Part shown: positions 12,201 to 23,380 of the stretch, piece by piece | How the letters are laid out: each line of letters starts with the position of its first letter | Position numbering within the stretch: position 1 is the stretch's first letter | Assembly: GCF_024763615.1 (NCBI RefSeq) | Contig: NC_077224.1 | Span: 48,184,712 to 48,248,711 of the forward strand | Length of the DNA: 64,000 nt | DNA from: Phlebotomus papatasi | Lineage: Eukaryota > Arthropoda > Insecta > Diptera > Psychodidae | Reading direction: 5' to 3' | The notes under the pieces: model-generated | What the model was told of the DNA's origin: nothing | The model's input: the letters and a program-made list of their open reading frames with translations, nothing else | The model's database searches: none | Position numbers and translations under genes: made by a program

Positions 12201-12465
12201 TATTCCTAAGTCAATTTTGAGTGCAGGCCTTTACAAATTGTGAGAAATTTTTATAAAAATAGAGCAGTTCAAAATAAATTTCTTGCAAATGTCTACGTCA
12301 CTTATTCAGAATGAGTGGATACATCGACATCAGGGTCTTTTGTCATTAAAAACAGCACTAAAAAATTATAGAATGTCATTTGCGTAAATAATCGAAAGAT
12401 TTCGTAGAGTAGATAACCTAGAAGGAGAAGGATAAGTAAAAAAACATTTAACTTATGCTAATTTT

Positions 12466-12760
12466 GGGGATCTCAGTAGCGCAATAGGTAAGACCGTTGC
12501 TTCTTGGGCGGATAGATCCCTGGATTGACTCACAGCAGTTGTCAGTTCGAGTCCCGGCCGGTGCAAAAGATCTGACTGTCTAGAAAAAGACATTTTCACT
12601 GTGATATAACGTAATAACAATATGCACCGCCTCTGCTCAAAAAACTCTTGGAGTATCGAAGAGGCATGTACTACGGGGAAGGTGTTCCTGAGCGATCTAC
12701 GATCAGCTAACTTTTCCAACACGAGCACATTATAATGATTAAATTGTAGAACAAATAAAA
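12466..12760 (+). mobile_element. tRNA-derived SINE, family S1 copy 1
   Basis: The head resembles a tRNA with Pol III boxes: A-box-like TAGCGCAATAGG near 12477 and B-box AGTTCGAGTCC at 12544-12554. The body matches 41683-41980 in order: AAAAGACATTTTCACTGTGA, TGCACCGCCTCTGC, GATCAGCTAACTTTTCCA, ACGAGCACATT. Both copies are just under 300 bp and end in an A-rich ACAAATAAAA tail, as retroposed Pol III transcripts do. Confidence 0.85.
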
Positions 12761-12764
12761 TGTA

Positions 12765-12983
12765 AGGGAAAGCGCGCTACCTTCGGACGACTCAAGCTTC
12801 GGACAATTCAATTTTTTTCTCTATGTTTCTTATAGATAACACCCATTGCTCTTTTCTGAACATTTGAGGCATTGGACTAATTATTTTAAATACAATATTA
12901 TAATGAGCCAAATTCCTTTATAAACGCATTGAAAAAATTATTTGTGCGAAGCATAAATCGTCCGAAGGTAGCGCACTTTCCTC
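12765..12983. mobile_element. TA-flanked element H, 219 bp
   Basis: After TA (12763-12764) comes AGGGAAAGCGCGCTACCTTC. The reverse complement of the right end after TA (12984-12985) reads GAGGAAAGTGCGCTACCTTC. Both continue GGACGA. A TA target duplication is typical of Tc1/mariner-type elements. It abuts the SINE tail at 12760. No frame. Confidence 0.8.
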
Positions 12984-13192
12984 TATCGATGCGATTAACC
13001 CATTCAGTCAATGTACCAGAAATACTTGATATAGAATGTTCATATTTTGGGATTAGTTTCCTACAAATTAATATATGAATTCTTTGAAAAGATGATTTTT
13101 TTTATCTATTGGGACCGCGGGGAGCCCCTGTCAAACACACGTCTTAACGGTCATTGATTTTAAATTCTGTCCATTAATTCATTACAAACACG

Positions 13193-13766
13193 GGGGTCCC
13201 GTGGCTCAGTGGATAGAGTACTGGATCTATGGCGCAGGGATCTCTGGTTCGAGCGACGGTCGAATCGCGCCCAGTGCTGGAAAAAGTTTGATAGGCTGGA
13301 CACATAGTTTCAGGCGCCCTGTCCTGAACCAGCTTATCACTTTCAGCACTGCCACTAGCCGTTCATACACTGATGGCTCCGTGCATCATTCTGGATTGGA
13401 TGGCTTATTCCACATCAGTGTACCTCTCTTCGCTTAATCCCGGACAACGGTAACTCTCTTCAACTCTATAACACAATTAAATCTGCTCTGGTTCGTCAAG
13501 AAGTCAACTCACTCTAGCACCCGTCAGTTATGCGTGCTAGCTCTTTCGCTCAGATTATCAATCTTGGATTCCTTGGATGCTTCGAGAAATATTCTCTCTA
13601 ATGAACATCTCATCTCTCTGCCCCTACAAGCTGTTGACCAGCGTGCTTTACTCAGCAAATAATTCAAATTTGTAAAAAATCTCTAACCGTTGCAAAAATA
13701 ACATTCTACCTTGCCTGTATAGAGAGGCTCTTAAGCCTAATTTACAAATTAAAAAAAGGCCTACAA

Positions 13767-13797
<31 letters not shown>
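13193..13797 (+). mobile_element. Second tRNA-derived retroposon with (ATT)n tail
   Basis: The head GGTCCCGTGGCTCAGTGGAT (A-box region) and GGTTCGAGCGAC plus GGTCGAATCGC (B-box-like) resemble a tRNA. The body of some 500 bp is less AT-rich than its surroundings and ends in an (ATT)n tract at about 13768-13796, a common SINE tail. It may be a longer SINE or a chimera of SINE and LINE tail. The 78-codon frame at 13201-13437 is a product of the less AT-rich body and is not credible as a gene. Confidence 0.65.
13768..13796 (+). repeat. (ATT)n microsatellite
   Basis: About nine ATT units in a row, at the 3' end of the retroposon. Confidence 0.95.
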
Positions 13798-14580
13798 TGC
13801 TTTAGATAGAGTAACTATCCAAGAAAACAAATTGGCAACTGGAATTCAAATCAGGAAAGTGGAAAGAGGCCAATTTTAACAAATTTGACGGGATGTCGCA
13901 TTTTCAATAAAACAATAAGAAAACAATAACAAAATGTATTTTCATCTCTATCGGACTATTTTTCCCAAGTAATTGAAGAACTAAAGTTACTAAAAATCCA
14001 TTCTCGACAGCAATTCAGATAAAAATTGCCTAGGAATAAATCATCTAAAATCACTCAATTTGTGTATGATGTATAATACCATGGTAAGGAATGGGTTAAT
14101 AATAACCTGTGAAAGAGTTTTCCATCGTTTTCACACAGGTGGTTGGACATCAACACTAAGACGGCGGTGGCCGCAAATTTACAAACCTCCGATGATGCTC
14201 CTGGGCGATATACAAACGGATTTAGCGGACTCTTCCAAAACGTGACATGACATTGTAAAAAAAATGATTATTTTGTGATACAAATATCTCGATACGATTA
14301 ATAAATAATGTCAATTTTAACTTTTAGGGGTCTCCTGAAGATTCCCATTCACTATCTTACACTATTTAGTCTTTAGATCTAAATTGGACGAATAGCGCTC
14401 TGTTCTTTTCGTCGCGTGTTTGATCTATAAAATTATATAGCATCAAAAATCTAATTAATTGGAGGGTATTAAAACATGAAAAATATCCAAAATTTTATAA
14501 GTTAAGAGGTTACATAAGATCCTAATAGCGTTTGGACGATAAAATTCGATAAATTCCTGTTTTTTTCCTTTAAAATACGT

Positions 14581-14790
14581 ACCGTTGCGTGTGACTTTGC
14601 CCCCTGCGGGTAACTTTGACACTTCCCTGTTTGTCAGTTTTTCTTTATTCCTAGAACTTAAAGATAGTCTTTACTGATCCGATTTACCTTGTCTGATCGG
14701 TAAAGATCATTTTTAAGTGCTAGAAATAAAGAAAAGCTTACGAACAAGGGGGTGATAAAGTCACCCGTACTTGCAGTAACTGTAGAAATA
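14581..14790. mobile_element. Element T, undisturbed copy
   Basis: The outer arms face each other: GTGTGACTTTGCCCCCTGCG on the left, and GTGATAAAGTCACCCGTACT on the right. Inner arms carry CTTTATTCCTAGAACTTAAA and its inverted counterpart. The same order is found at 61694-62761, where a TTAA element has been added. This copy serves as the empty-site reference. Confidence 0.75.
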
Positions 14791-14799
14791 TTGCAAAAA

Positions 14800-16150
14800 C
14801 TATTTTCTTAATTAAGAAAAAAGACATTTTTCACCAGTGAAGCAAACAATATTCCATCTTTAAATAAATCTCAAGAGTATTGCGAGACGTTAGGTGACAA
14901 TTTAAGTTATAGCTCAACTCTGTTAAGGAAGCTGAATTCCATACTAATGCAGAATGAAAACCTTCAGACTACAAAATCATCTCATATCTCTCAAGACAGA
15001 CGAATAAATTCACATAATTTTGACCACTGTGTTGCCTCTTTAGACATTGCAAGACGCCATAGTAGAAAAAATCCACTTCTCATTTATCATTTGAATAAAT
15101 CTTTCATTTTACAGCGCACGAAATGTAGTGAGTGTCATCAATTATCTAGTGTCAAAAAAAAATCCTACTAAATTAAACTAAATTGTAGACACTCTAATAA
15201 CATGTGACTGCCCTACAAATATTAATTACCGAATCAAAATAGTGTTTCACTTGTCATCTTTGTGTTAAAAAAAATTTCGAAAAAGTGTCATCTCCGAGCT
15301 GGTAATTTAATCTTTCCGAAAAAGAAACCAACATGAGAAACGTTCTTTTTTTCTTCTTCTTTGCATCCCGGTCAACCAATCAACACAATATGTATGTGCC
15401 AAAATAAAAAAAAGTCATCCAATATGTGAAATAAAAGCGTTCCTCGTGCTTTTTTATTTCACGCATGAATAGAAGGAAAAAAGACATCTTTTCTCCGTCT
15501 CTGTGTATGTTTGGAAAGACAGAAACAAATTCAAGCTCATTAAAATTCGCGAAGCAATGTCGCCCATTTTCTTGTCTGCAGCTTCAGAGTCGCCAGGCGT
15601 CCAAGTTATTTTTTGTTTAGCCCCATGCCAAATACGCTTTTGCAGAGGACAAACACAAACTGGTCGAAAAGTTTTTGGAATAAGAGACAAAGAGAGAGGA
15701 TGGGACCAAAAAAGATAAAAAAAAATACTACAGAATACATCAACACAGAACCACAAGCGAATAAGATGACTCTTTTTTTTTATTCATTTAGGAAGAAGAG
15801 TGCGAGAACGCAAAGAGGAATGAATAAAAAAGAAGTGAAGAGAAATAACAAATATGCTGTCGCCATTCAAGAATATACACACATCCACTTTTATATGATA
15901 TTTTGTCTGTCTGATGACTCGACATTGACGTTTTTTTCAGCTTTTGCCTCGGTTGGAAATTCTTCTTTTTTTTTTGGTTGCCTTCCTCCAAACTTCCTCA
16001 GTGACACTTTTCATCGTCATCAGTGCTTCTCTTTTCGTGAATATGTCATCTCACTTAACCCTTTTGGCATATACAGTGGGTGGCAAAAATTTCAAAACTG
16101 TTCGCATACAAATAATGTCTAAGTTTTATCTTCCTTTCCAGCCGGGTTGC
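14800..16150. other. No supportable gene; A-rich DNA
   Basis: The longest open frame (15613-16122, 169 codons) has no ATG at its start, is rich in Lys, Asn, Ser and Phe, and is overlapped by open frames on the other strand. I see no conserved motif and treat it as compositional. Confidence 0.45.
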
Positions 16151-16161
16151 GTAATGATTTA

Positions 16162-16495
16162 CAGTAGACTCTCGCTAATTTTGCTCTTTTTAAGATCGGG
16201 CTACTTTTTAATTCGGGCGGCAGTTAAATTCGAAAAAAGTTTGTTGACATTTTTCAATGCTTGATTATGATTATCAAATGAAACAAATATGCTCAAATTT
16301 GCAATATGGTTTGTTTTAGTTTTGATGTGATTTTTCATTATTAAGAGATTTTTATGAAATTTGAAGTATGTAAACACAATATGTGTATGCAGATGAATAA
16401 AAAATCGTTGCATTCCAAATTATTTGACGCCCGAATTTCTCTCTAATTCGGATGACATATCGGTCCCAAATGCCCAAATTTGAGAGAGTCTACTG
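16162..16495. mobile_element. pogo-like non-autonomous element, 334 bp
   Basis: TA (16160-16161) is followed by CAGTAGACTCTCGCTAATTT. The reverse complement of the right end after TA (16496-16497) reads CAGTAGACTCTCTCAAATTT. CAGT-starting ends of this style with TA duplication are typical of the pogo/Tigger branch of Tc1/mariner. Inner inverted segments (TTCGGGCGGCAG / TTTGACGCCCGAAT) extend the pairing. No transposase frame. Confidence 0.75.
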
Positions 16496-16499
16496 TAGT

Positions 16500-19400
16500 T
16501 GCAGCAACATACTTATATGTATGTATAACGATCTTAATCGGACTTAAAAATCTCTGAGGAAATTTTCGTAACCGATTGAGACATGCTTCAATTGATTGGA
16601 AGATCTTTGATTCCCGGAAAGGTGCGAACCGGTCCCAAATAGTTCTAAGACTGTGTTTGATTTCAATAATAATAAAAAAAATAAAAAATAGCGATCCCCA
16701 TGACTAAGTAACAGTTTCGTATATAGAGCCCTGTAGTATAACTGATATAGCTACCTACAAAGCTCATCATGTCATCATAATACATATGTAATCATATTTA
16801 TAGTACTGCGGAAGCTCCAAGGGAGAGATTTAGATTCACAAGAATGATATTAAAAATTACAGAAAAACCTAAACCGATTGAAACCGGTTATGAAAAATAA
16901 TTTGATTTTCAATTAAGTAATAAGGTTTATACAGTAAAACGAGAATTGATTTCAAGACTAAATTTTAGCCGTTAAGATAATTTAATTGGATTTTGACATA
17001 TTGCATTTCTTTCAAAGGAATACCGCCCTCCTTTGTAGGTAATACATCAATCTACAAAATTTGACAGGTATGACCAGAATGACAAAAGAAAATACGTGTA
17101 AGAGAAGTCTAGTTCCGATCAAGATTTTGAGTATAACGCATAAAGACGCTGAGTAGGGAGCCCCTGTTTTGGCATAATTTTCTTCCCAAAAAGTAAGGCC
17201 TGTCAATCGTCCTGAATGATGTTTGTAAAATATCTACATACATTTTTTGATAGATTTTAAATGAATAACCAACCGAAAAACATTTTAGTTTTCCATTGCA
17301 CTACCCTTAAGGGTTTTTCCTAATTAGGAACCTAAAAACGCACTATTTTTTGCGGATTTTTTCTTAAAATTCTTAATGAATACTTATACTTATTTGAAGT
17401 GATTAAATACTTTTTTTCGAAAAGATATTCGATAATGCCGGACTAATGATAAATTCAGTGGAGCACCTCGCCGTGGCACTCCCTAATTGGCAGGAAATCT
17501 GCAGTTCTTAATTCTTATCTAAGAAAATGCAACTAAAAAAAATTTCAATTCTCATAAATGTAATTCATATTTAAACTAAGAATACCCGAAGAAAATGGTG
17601 AAATCGTAACTTTTTTTTCGGTGTTCTTTAAAAAAGATATAAAAATATGTTTACTATATTTTTTTATGTCAAAATGAAGATTTAATTCCGAATAGAATAA
17701 ACCTTAATTAATTAAAATCGTTCCATAAGTTTTTCTTAATCTTTCCCGTCAATAAAATGAAATTTTCAAAACGAGATGTGGAAAGAACGCGCTTCAAAAG
17801 TTTCGAATGTTCGCCCGAAGAGCCCTGGTCGGCGCTCTTTGTTTTAGTTCCTGTATATCCGGAAATAGATCGAATAGGCTTCTGAAATTTTTATGGTTTA
17901 TTTTTACATAGTTTATCAATCGATTTAAGCAATAAAAAATATAGATCTCTTTTAACCTTATAATAAGGGTTACCCCCTTAGCGCAAAAAAAACGCAAAAT
18001 ACTCTTCTTGTGCATAAGTATAATTTCTTATCGCCGCAAAATTCTTAATAAAAACTCATTCTGTATTTTTTGTGTCTCAGAAAATCTATTTCATATGGCG
18101 CTATAAAATCTCTTATTCGTGGGCATAAACTTCATGCTGTGACATTCTCTCATTTTGCAGAAATCACAGTCATTAATTTTTTTTATTTTTTGATAATCAT
18201 CCCCATGACCTTTAAAAATATCACGAATCGTATCTTGACTTTGATAATTTATAATTAAAATTACAAAAGCAATGATTTTAATGTTCAATGTTTAATGTTT
18301 TTTTTTTTCAAATCTCTTTAGTCCACTTTGCAAATTTCTCTTTAGAACAAATGCTTTCATTTTAAAGGTACTATGAAGAAATGAGAAAATTCTCCATATG
18401 TTTTAGGAAGATTGTATAAAAAAATGAGAAACATAACGTCGGGTGCGTATTAATCATTTTGAGAGCGCGTACACAACAACAATAAATTTATAATATTTTT
18501 TTTGTATCGCCAATTCTGTATTCTTTAGTCAGCTTCACTGTTTCGGTCAATGATCCGTCAGGGGCACCTAGTAATGGCCAATTTTGACTATCGAATAGAT
18601 GAATATGACTGGCACTACTTAATGTGAACGCGTGCAACACGTCATGGAACCCTTGTAAGAGTTATTCTAATCTAAGAAAGGCTATTATCAAATCTTTAAA
18701 TAAGTAGTCACGCTTTCCACATTTTCTAATATAATTGTCCGGAAATTTTAGACAGGGGTTGCCGTATTGAAAAAAGGATTGACAACTAGACATTTGCTGT
18801 CAGTTTGACAGATGTCGTACTCTATCCCGATTTGTGTGCGCCCTTACTCTATTACAATATCCTTTATTTACATTGCGTGCTTTTATGTCAAATTTAAATT
18901 GAACACAACAAAAAGATAAAAAGAGATCATTTTCTCAACAAAAGGAAATTTTAGTTGTTGATTCTTAACACAATGTGATATTGATATGCAGTTCTTAGGG
19001 AATAAAGATGCAAATTTTATCTATTTTGCTCTTTATGTGCATTTCTCAATATTTATGTAATTTCAACTGTCCATTGCAAATCAATTAGAGGTGCATGGAG
19101 AGTGAATAAAACATTCAAGAAAATTGAAATTCTCTTGAGAATGAAAAAGACCATTGAAGAAGAATGATAGGTAAAAAAGGTGAGTTCTTGCCGATATAGC
19201 TGAAGTTCGATAACAAAAAAAATCAATGACAAACATACAAGTTGAAAATGAAGGAGAAGAAGAAGTAAGAAAAAAAATATCTTGCAATTCTAATCAATTC
19301 CAATTGAATTTATTGTTGTGACCGGATGATGGAAAATAGAAGGTATATTCAGAGATGGGGTAAACGTTTGTGAATTTTCTGTTGCCATGTAAATTTTATG

Positions 19401-19870
19401 AAATTTTCCCCCACATCCCGGATTCTTCATTCCTCAATATCTTCTCGTTTCATACTAAATACCCAGAGCAGAAGACTTTTTTTTGCGATCAACCACATAG
19501 AAGTGCGCAATTTGAAAGAGAACTGACTTGAAATATTTGCATCAAAATGCTTTTTAAGCTCCTTGATATTATTAAATTGTCGCAAACACAAATTATAGTT
19601 CGACATGATGGTTGATTGAGAAGGAAATCCTGAATGTTGAATCATTCATTTCAATCCCAAGTAGCAAAAACTAGTAAGTCTGTTGTATTGACTCAGTCAT
19701 ATTTGAGGTCATTTGAAAGTCATATGACTGAAAGTGGAACATCGTCAAAAATTCTTCACGGATCTTCTAGAGAAATGTTCCAATTCTCCTCAATTTTTTC
19801 GAATTTAGATGTTTCGCTATGTTTTTCTTACTAATTATTAACCCTCTGTAATATTTGCTGATAAAACGCA
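16500..19870. other. AT-rich DNA, nothing assignable
   Basis: Short matches to the AACCGATT/CCGGTT-type dispersed repeat occur near 16870. Otherwise I see no shared repeat or credible gene. Short frames at 17794-18288 and 19081-19834 are scattered on both strands. Confidence 0.45.
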
Positions 19871-19871
19871 T

Positions 19872-20019
19872 TATGACCAGCGCACAATGACTTTTGTTTG
19901 TAAACATGTTTTCAAAAGTTTCTATAAGAATGAGCGAGATGACTAGATCTAGATCTCAGTCACTCTCATTGAAATGTCAAAAACATATTTACAAAACAAG
20001 TTATTGAGAGTTGGGCACT
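19872..20019. mobile_element. Foldback family O, copy 1, about 150 bp
   Basis: Arms CCAGCGCACAATGACTTTTG / CAAGTTATTGAGAGTTGGG with TTTGTAAACATGTTTTCAAA on the left and its inverted partner on the right, around a centre with GACTAGATCTAGATCT. Two more copies stand head to tail at 37540-37838. Confidence 0.8.
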
Positions 20020-20044
20020 AAAATGCGAGGAAAAAATAAGAAAA

Positions 20045-20110
20045 AAAGATGGCAATGAGTCCCAGCTTTGCGGAGTGCTCGAACTCACGAGAAAGAGCTA
20101 TACGTGTATT
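20045..20110 (-). repeat. Family R 3'-end fragment
   Basis: Reading the minus strand gives CGTGAGTTCGAGCACTCC, GCAAAGCTGGGAC, matching the right end of the repeat at 25620-25872. Confidence 0.55.
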
Positions 20111-20482
20111 AATTTTTCGCATGCTTTATGGGTACATACCGCTTTACTAATGATTAATTGATAAATTAAAAAGAAAACATTCCGAAATAAGAAATTGCTT
20201 AAGAAAAGTAGATTTTAGAATATTTTAGTACGAGTCAGAGGCTATCGAAAAAATAAAAAAGTAAATCCGAGAAAAGTAAATCATTTACGGGTACTATATC
20301 TACCCATGACTGATTGCGACCGTCGCAGACGGGTTAGAAATTTCAAGATCTTTCAAAAAATCCAAATTTCAGCAAATCTGTTGAAAAATATGCCCTTCTA
20401 AGTGGTTAAACTGTGATCTTCCAAAATTCGATATCGAAATGTTTTTCGAACATAGATATCCAAGGACGAAATCTTATCATTC

Positions 20483-20882
20483 ACAAGTAGATCTTGAAAA
20501 ATTCGAAGGTCTATTTGAAAAGTCGAAAAAGAGACATTCTTACTTCTTGATACTTTCGCAAGGTGGCTAAAGTACATTCTGTTCAAATTTCGAAGTGCTC
20601 AAGTGTCAAAATATGTTGGTCTTCTTATTGTTGTTAGGAAAAACACAAAGCAATGACGTTTACTGCTTCGGTCCTGTTATTTAATCACTTCATAATTACT
20701 GAGTAACTCTTTTGCGAGCTTTTTAGTGCAATCTTTCATAAATTTTCCCCATCTTCGAAAATTTGAATTTGAATTCTTTGAACATTAACGACTTTTTGTG
20801 AAAATAAAGTTCCATTTACCTTTTATCCTAGACACTATTGGAGAATCAAACTCTACTTGTGTTTGCACCCAATATGCGCCTT
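20483..20882 (+). repeat. Dispersed 400-bp repeat U, copy 1
   Basis: It contains GTAGATCTTGAAAAATTCGA, AAGGTGGCTAAAGTACATTC, CGAAGTGCTCAAGTGTCAAA and CACTATTGGAGAATCAAA in this order. All reappear in inverted orientation at 26153-26556. No terminal repeats were recognised, so element class is unknown. Neither copy has a frame through it. Confidence 0.75.
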
Positions 20883-20999
20883 GACTGTCTCTAAAACCTA
20901 TTCGAAAATGAAAGAAATCGTAGGAACCGTTTTCGAAATAAACCAAAAAACATGATTTTGAAGGAGAAGGCGGGGCTAAAGGCTAAGAAAAACAGACTG

Positions 21000-22600
21000 T
21001 CCTAAATAATGTTGTCTTATGGGGGGTCGTCGATAACCGGAAGTCGATATCTCTTACCGTTTGGCTTCTAGCCGTGTCACAAGTAGAAAAAAAGTGGATT
21101 ATATAACTGCTCTCTCTTTGAGTTCGAGCTTTAATTCATGGAATATCATTTTAAATATGTATGAATTTACTTTATCACTTTTAGAGTAATACTTTTACTA
21201 CATGTTGTGAAGGTTAATCTGCCAAATAAGTTTTTGTACTTGAAAATAATGCCAAAAATAGAAATTTTATAAAAGAGTTTGCAAAAAGTCTAACAAACTA
21301 AATATATATTCTAATTTTTTCGACATTCACGATAAATTCCCCAAAAACATTTATTTACATTGTTGTTTAGCCTTTTGAAGGCAAAAAGCAAATTCATTCT
21401 GAGAAATCTCTTAAAGAAATTCAAGAATAAAAAAAACTCCTAAGACCTTGGATCGCATAATTCAACAGAGGAGAATTATAGGACAAACATTGGTCAGCAA
21501 CAAAAAAAAAATGGCACAAATTTGACCGGGGATTGCAGAAAACACAGAATATTCCGATTAATAAAAAAAATCGCAAATGAAACCACAAATGATGAAGTAA
21601 TTCTGCCAAGGCGATGTTCAAGAATTAGTGAAATTTGTATGAGATATTGCTAATGGCAAAAATATTGCAATAATATCTGCTGAAATTTCCAGCGTAATTT
21701 GCCAGAGAGTGGAGCAAAAATTTTGCACGCGCTTCCAAAAACTGTATTAGTGTATTCTAAAGTTCAAGATGAAAGACGAAACAATCATCCAATGATCTTG
21801 ATTCATTCCAGGAAGGATAGAACATCAAATAAAACCTCTCTTGGGGCTTTTTTTACATCTATGTCTCTACTGAAATCTCTTGATTCTTGGCCTGAGCAGA
21901 ATAAACTGGTTTCTACACAACACGATCTTCTTTCAATTTAAGAATCTTGTATATATATATTTTTCTCTTCCTTGACATCTCTTCCTTCTTCACCGTCTTC
22001 CTTCTTCCCACCCAATCACCATGTTAAACTTGACTTGTGGCAAGAGATGCAAGAGGAGCTTCAACCTCGTACAATCGTTCCATCTTCCATTTTCAGAAAC
22101 GCGTCAAAAAAATTTGCAAATAAAAAAATCACCATCGACCCACTTTATTGCACAAATACCATCAAAGTCTCTTGTATTATTTTTGCAAAGTCAAAAAAAA
22201 AAACAACATAGAGGTGGTTTGCTGCTAACAAACAAATCCGGCAAAAAATGCCTATACCTATATAGAAAATGCAAAATTCGCGGAAGACATTTTCAACTCT
22301 CTCATATTACGCAAAAAATAGTAGATTGTGCTTCTGGAGTGGTCAAAAAGGCAATGTTTGTTCATCACAAAACCGCACAACAGCGCATTTTTTTGTTATT
22401 TTAAATGATATCCAAAAATAGAATAGAATCTTCTTGAAGAAAAAATATTTAACTTATAAACAAGAAATCACACTAGTCATGATAATCAAGAATGACGCTT
22501 GGATATATCGAAATCTTCATAAGAATTATGAAAGCCCTACAAGGGGCATAACCCCTACGCATTGTGCAAGATATTTTCAGATAGGGTGAAAGGAATACCT
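21000..22600. other. No supportable gene
   Basis: A short tract at 21027-21075 (ACCGGAAGTCGATATCTCTT) resembles the GGCC-tract repeat at 24.96 kb. The open frame at 22021-22404 (127 codons) is Lys, Gln and His-rich and overlapped by 21972-22211 in another frame. I see no domain and do not call it. A short TATATA run lies at about 21948-21960. Confidence 0.4.
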
Positions 22601-22717
22601 ATTGACACTTCGAGAACTCATGTCAGGACCTATTGACATCCTACTCTGTACCATTTCGAATACGAAATTTGAACTTATCGAAAAAAGTAGCTTAATGATA
22701 AAACGCCATATTACTTA

Positions 22718-22911
22718 GAGGAAACTGGGGCACCATCAAACACTGTGATTTTTTATCAGATATTCGACTTAAGAGGACAAGACTTACAGAAATTTTTAGC
22801 CATTATAGGGATGCTTGTCCACTGCAGAAATGGTCGAGATAGTCCAAGTAGTTTAGAAATAAAAATTAGTGTTTAGTGCTACCCCGTGTTTGGTGGTGCC
22901 CCAGTTTCCTT
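22718..22911. mobile_element. TA-flanked element D, 194 bp
   Basis: TA (22716-22717) then GAGGAAACTGGGGCACCATC. The reverse complement of the right end after TA (22912-22913) reads AAGGAAACTGGGGCACCACC. Both continue AAACAC. Interior is AT-rich and non-coding. Confidence 0.85.
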
Positions 22912-22928
22912 TACATTTTATTAGATGC

Positions 22929-23095
22929 ATTAAATAAATTTCAACATTTTGACAAAATCGTCAATAGGGGTTCCCTGTCGAAGAGGTGTTCATTTCACTA
23001 TAATTGAATTTTTCCAGATATATTAAATAAGTTTCATCATTTTGACAAAAGTGTCAATAAGGGTTCCCTATTGAAGAGGTGTTCCTTCGACCCTA
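22929..23095 (+). repeat. 93-bp direct duplication
   Basis: ATTAAATAAATTTCAACATT at 22929 and ATTAAATAAGTTTCATCATT at 23022 begin two units that both continue TTGACAAAA, GTCAATA, GGGTTCCCT and GAAGAGGTGTTC. Offset is 93 bp. Confidence 0.85.
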
Positions 23096-23128
23096 ATAAT
23101 TAATCAAGTGAAAAATAAAAACAGAGTA

Positions 23129-23334
23129 GGGTGGCGGCATTACTTGTGGTCTGTGGGGCTTGTGTCTTTACTTATTGCCTCCTCGCAAAAAAATAGTCAC
23201 AAAATTATTTCGAAAAACCTCAAAATTAAAAATTTTAATAGTATCATCACATTTTTTTGTTTTTCAGAATCACTTTATGAAAAAAATGCGACGAGGCCAT
23301 AAGTAAAGACAGGCTACAAGTAATGTCACCACCC
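23129..23334. mobile_element. TA-flanked element C, 206 bp, long TIRs
   Basis: After TA (23127-23128) the left end reads GGGTGGCGGCATTACTTGTG. The right end, reversed, reads GGGTGGTGACATTACTTGTA before TA (23335-23336). Pairing continues through TTTACTTAT and CCTCGTCGCA for about 60 bp, so most of the element is arm. The frame 23108-23302 is a read-through of this hairpin. Confidence 0.85.
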
Positions 23335-23380
23335 TATAAAATAAAAAATAAAAGGGACAGATAATCCTAACCGGCTTATG

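Noticed and set aside
15613..16122. 169-codon open frame, the longest without N
   Set aside because: No ATG at the start, Lys/Asn/Phe/Ser-rich from A/T-rich DNA, overlapped by open frames on the other strand, and no motif recognised.
22021..22404. 127-codon basic frame
   Set aside because: Lys/Gln-rich text from A-rich DNA, with overlapping frames and no recognisable domain or splice context.
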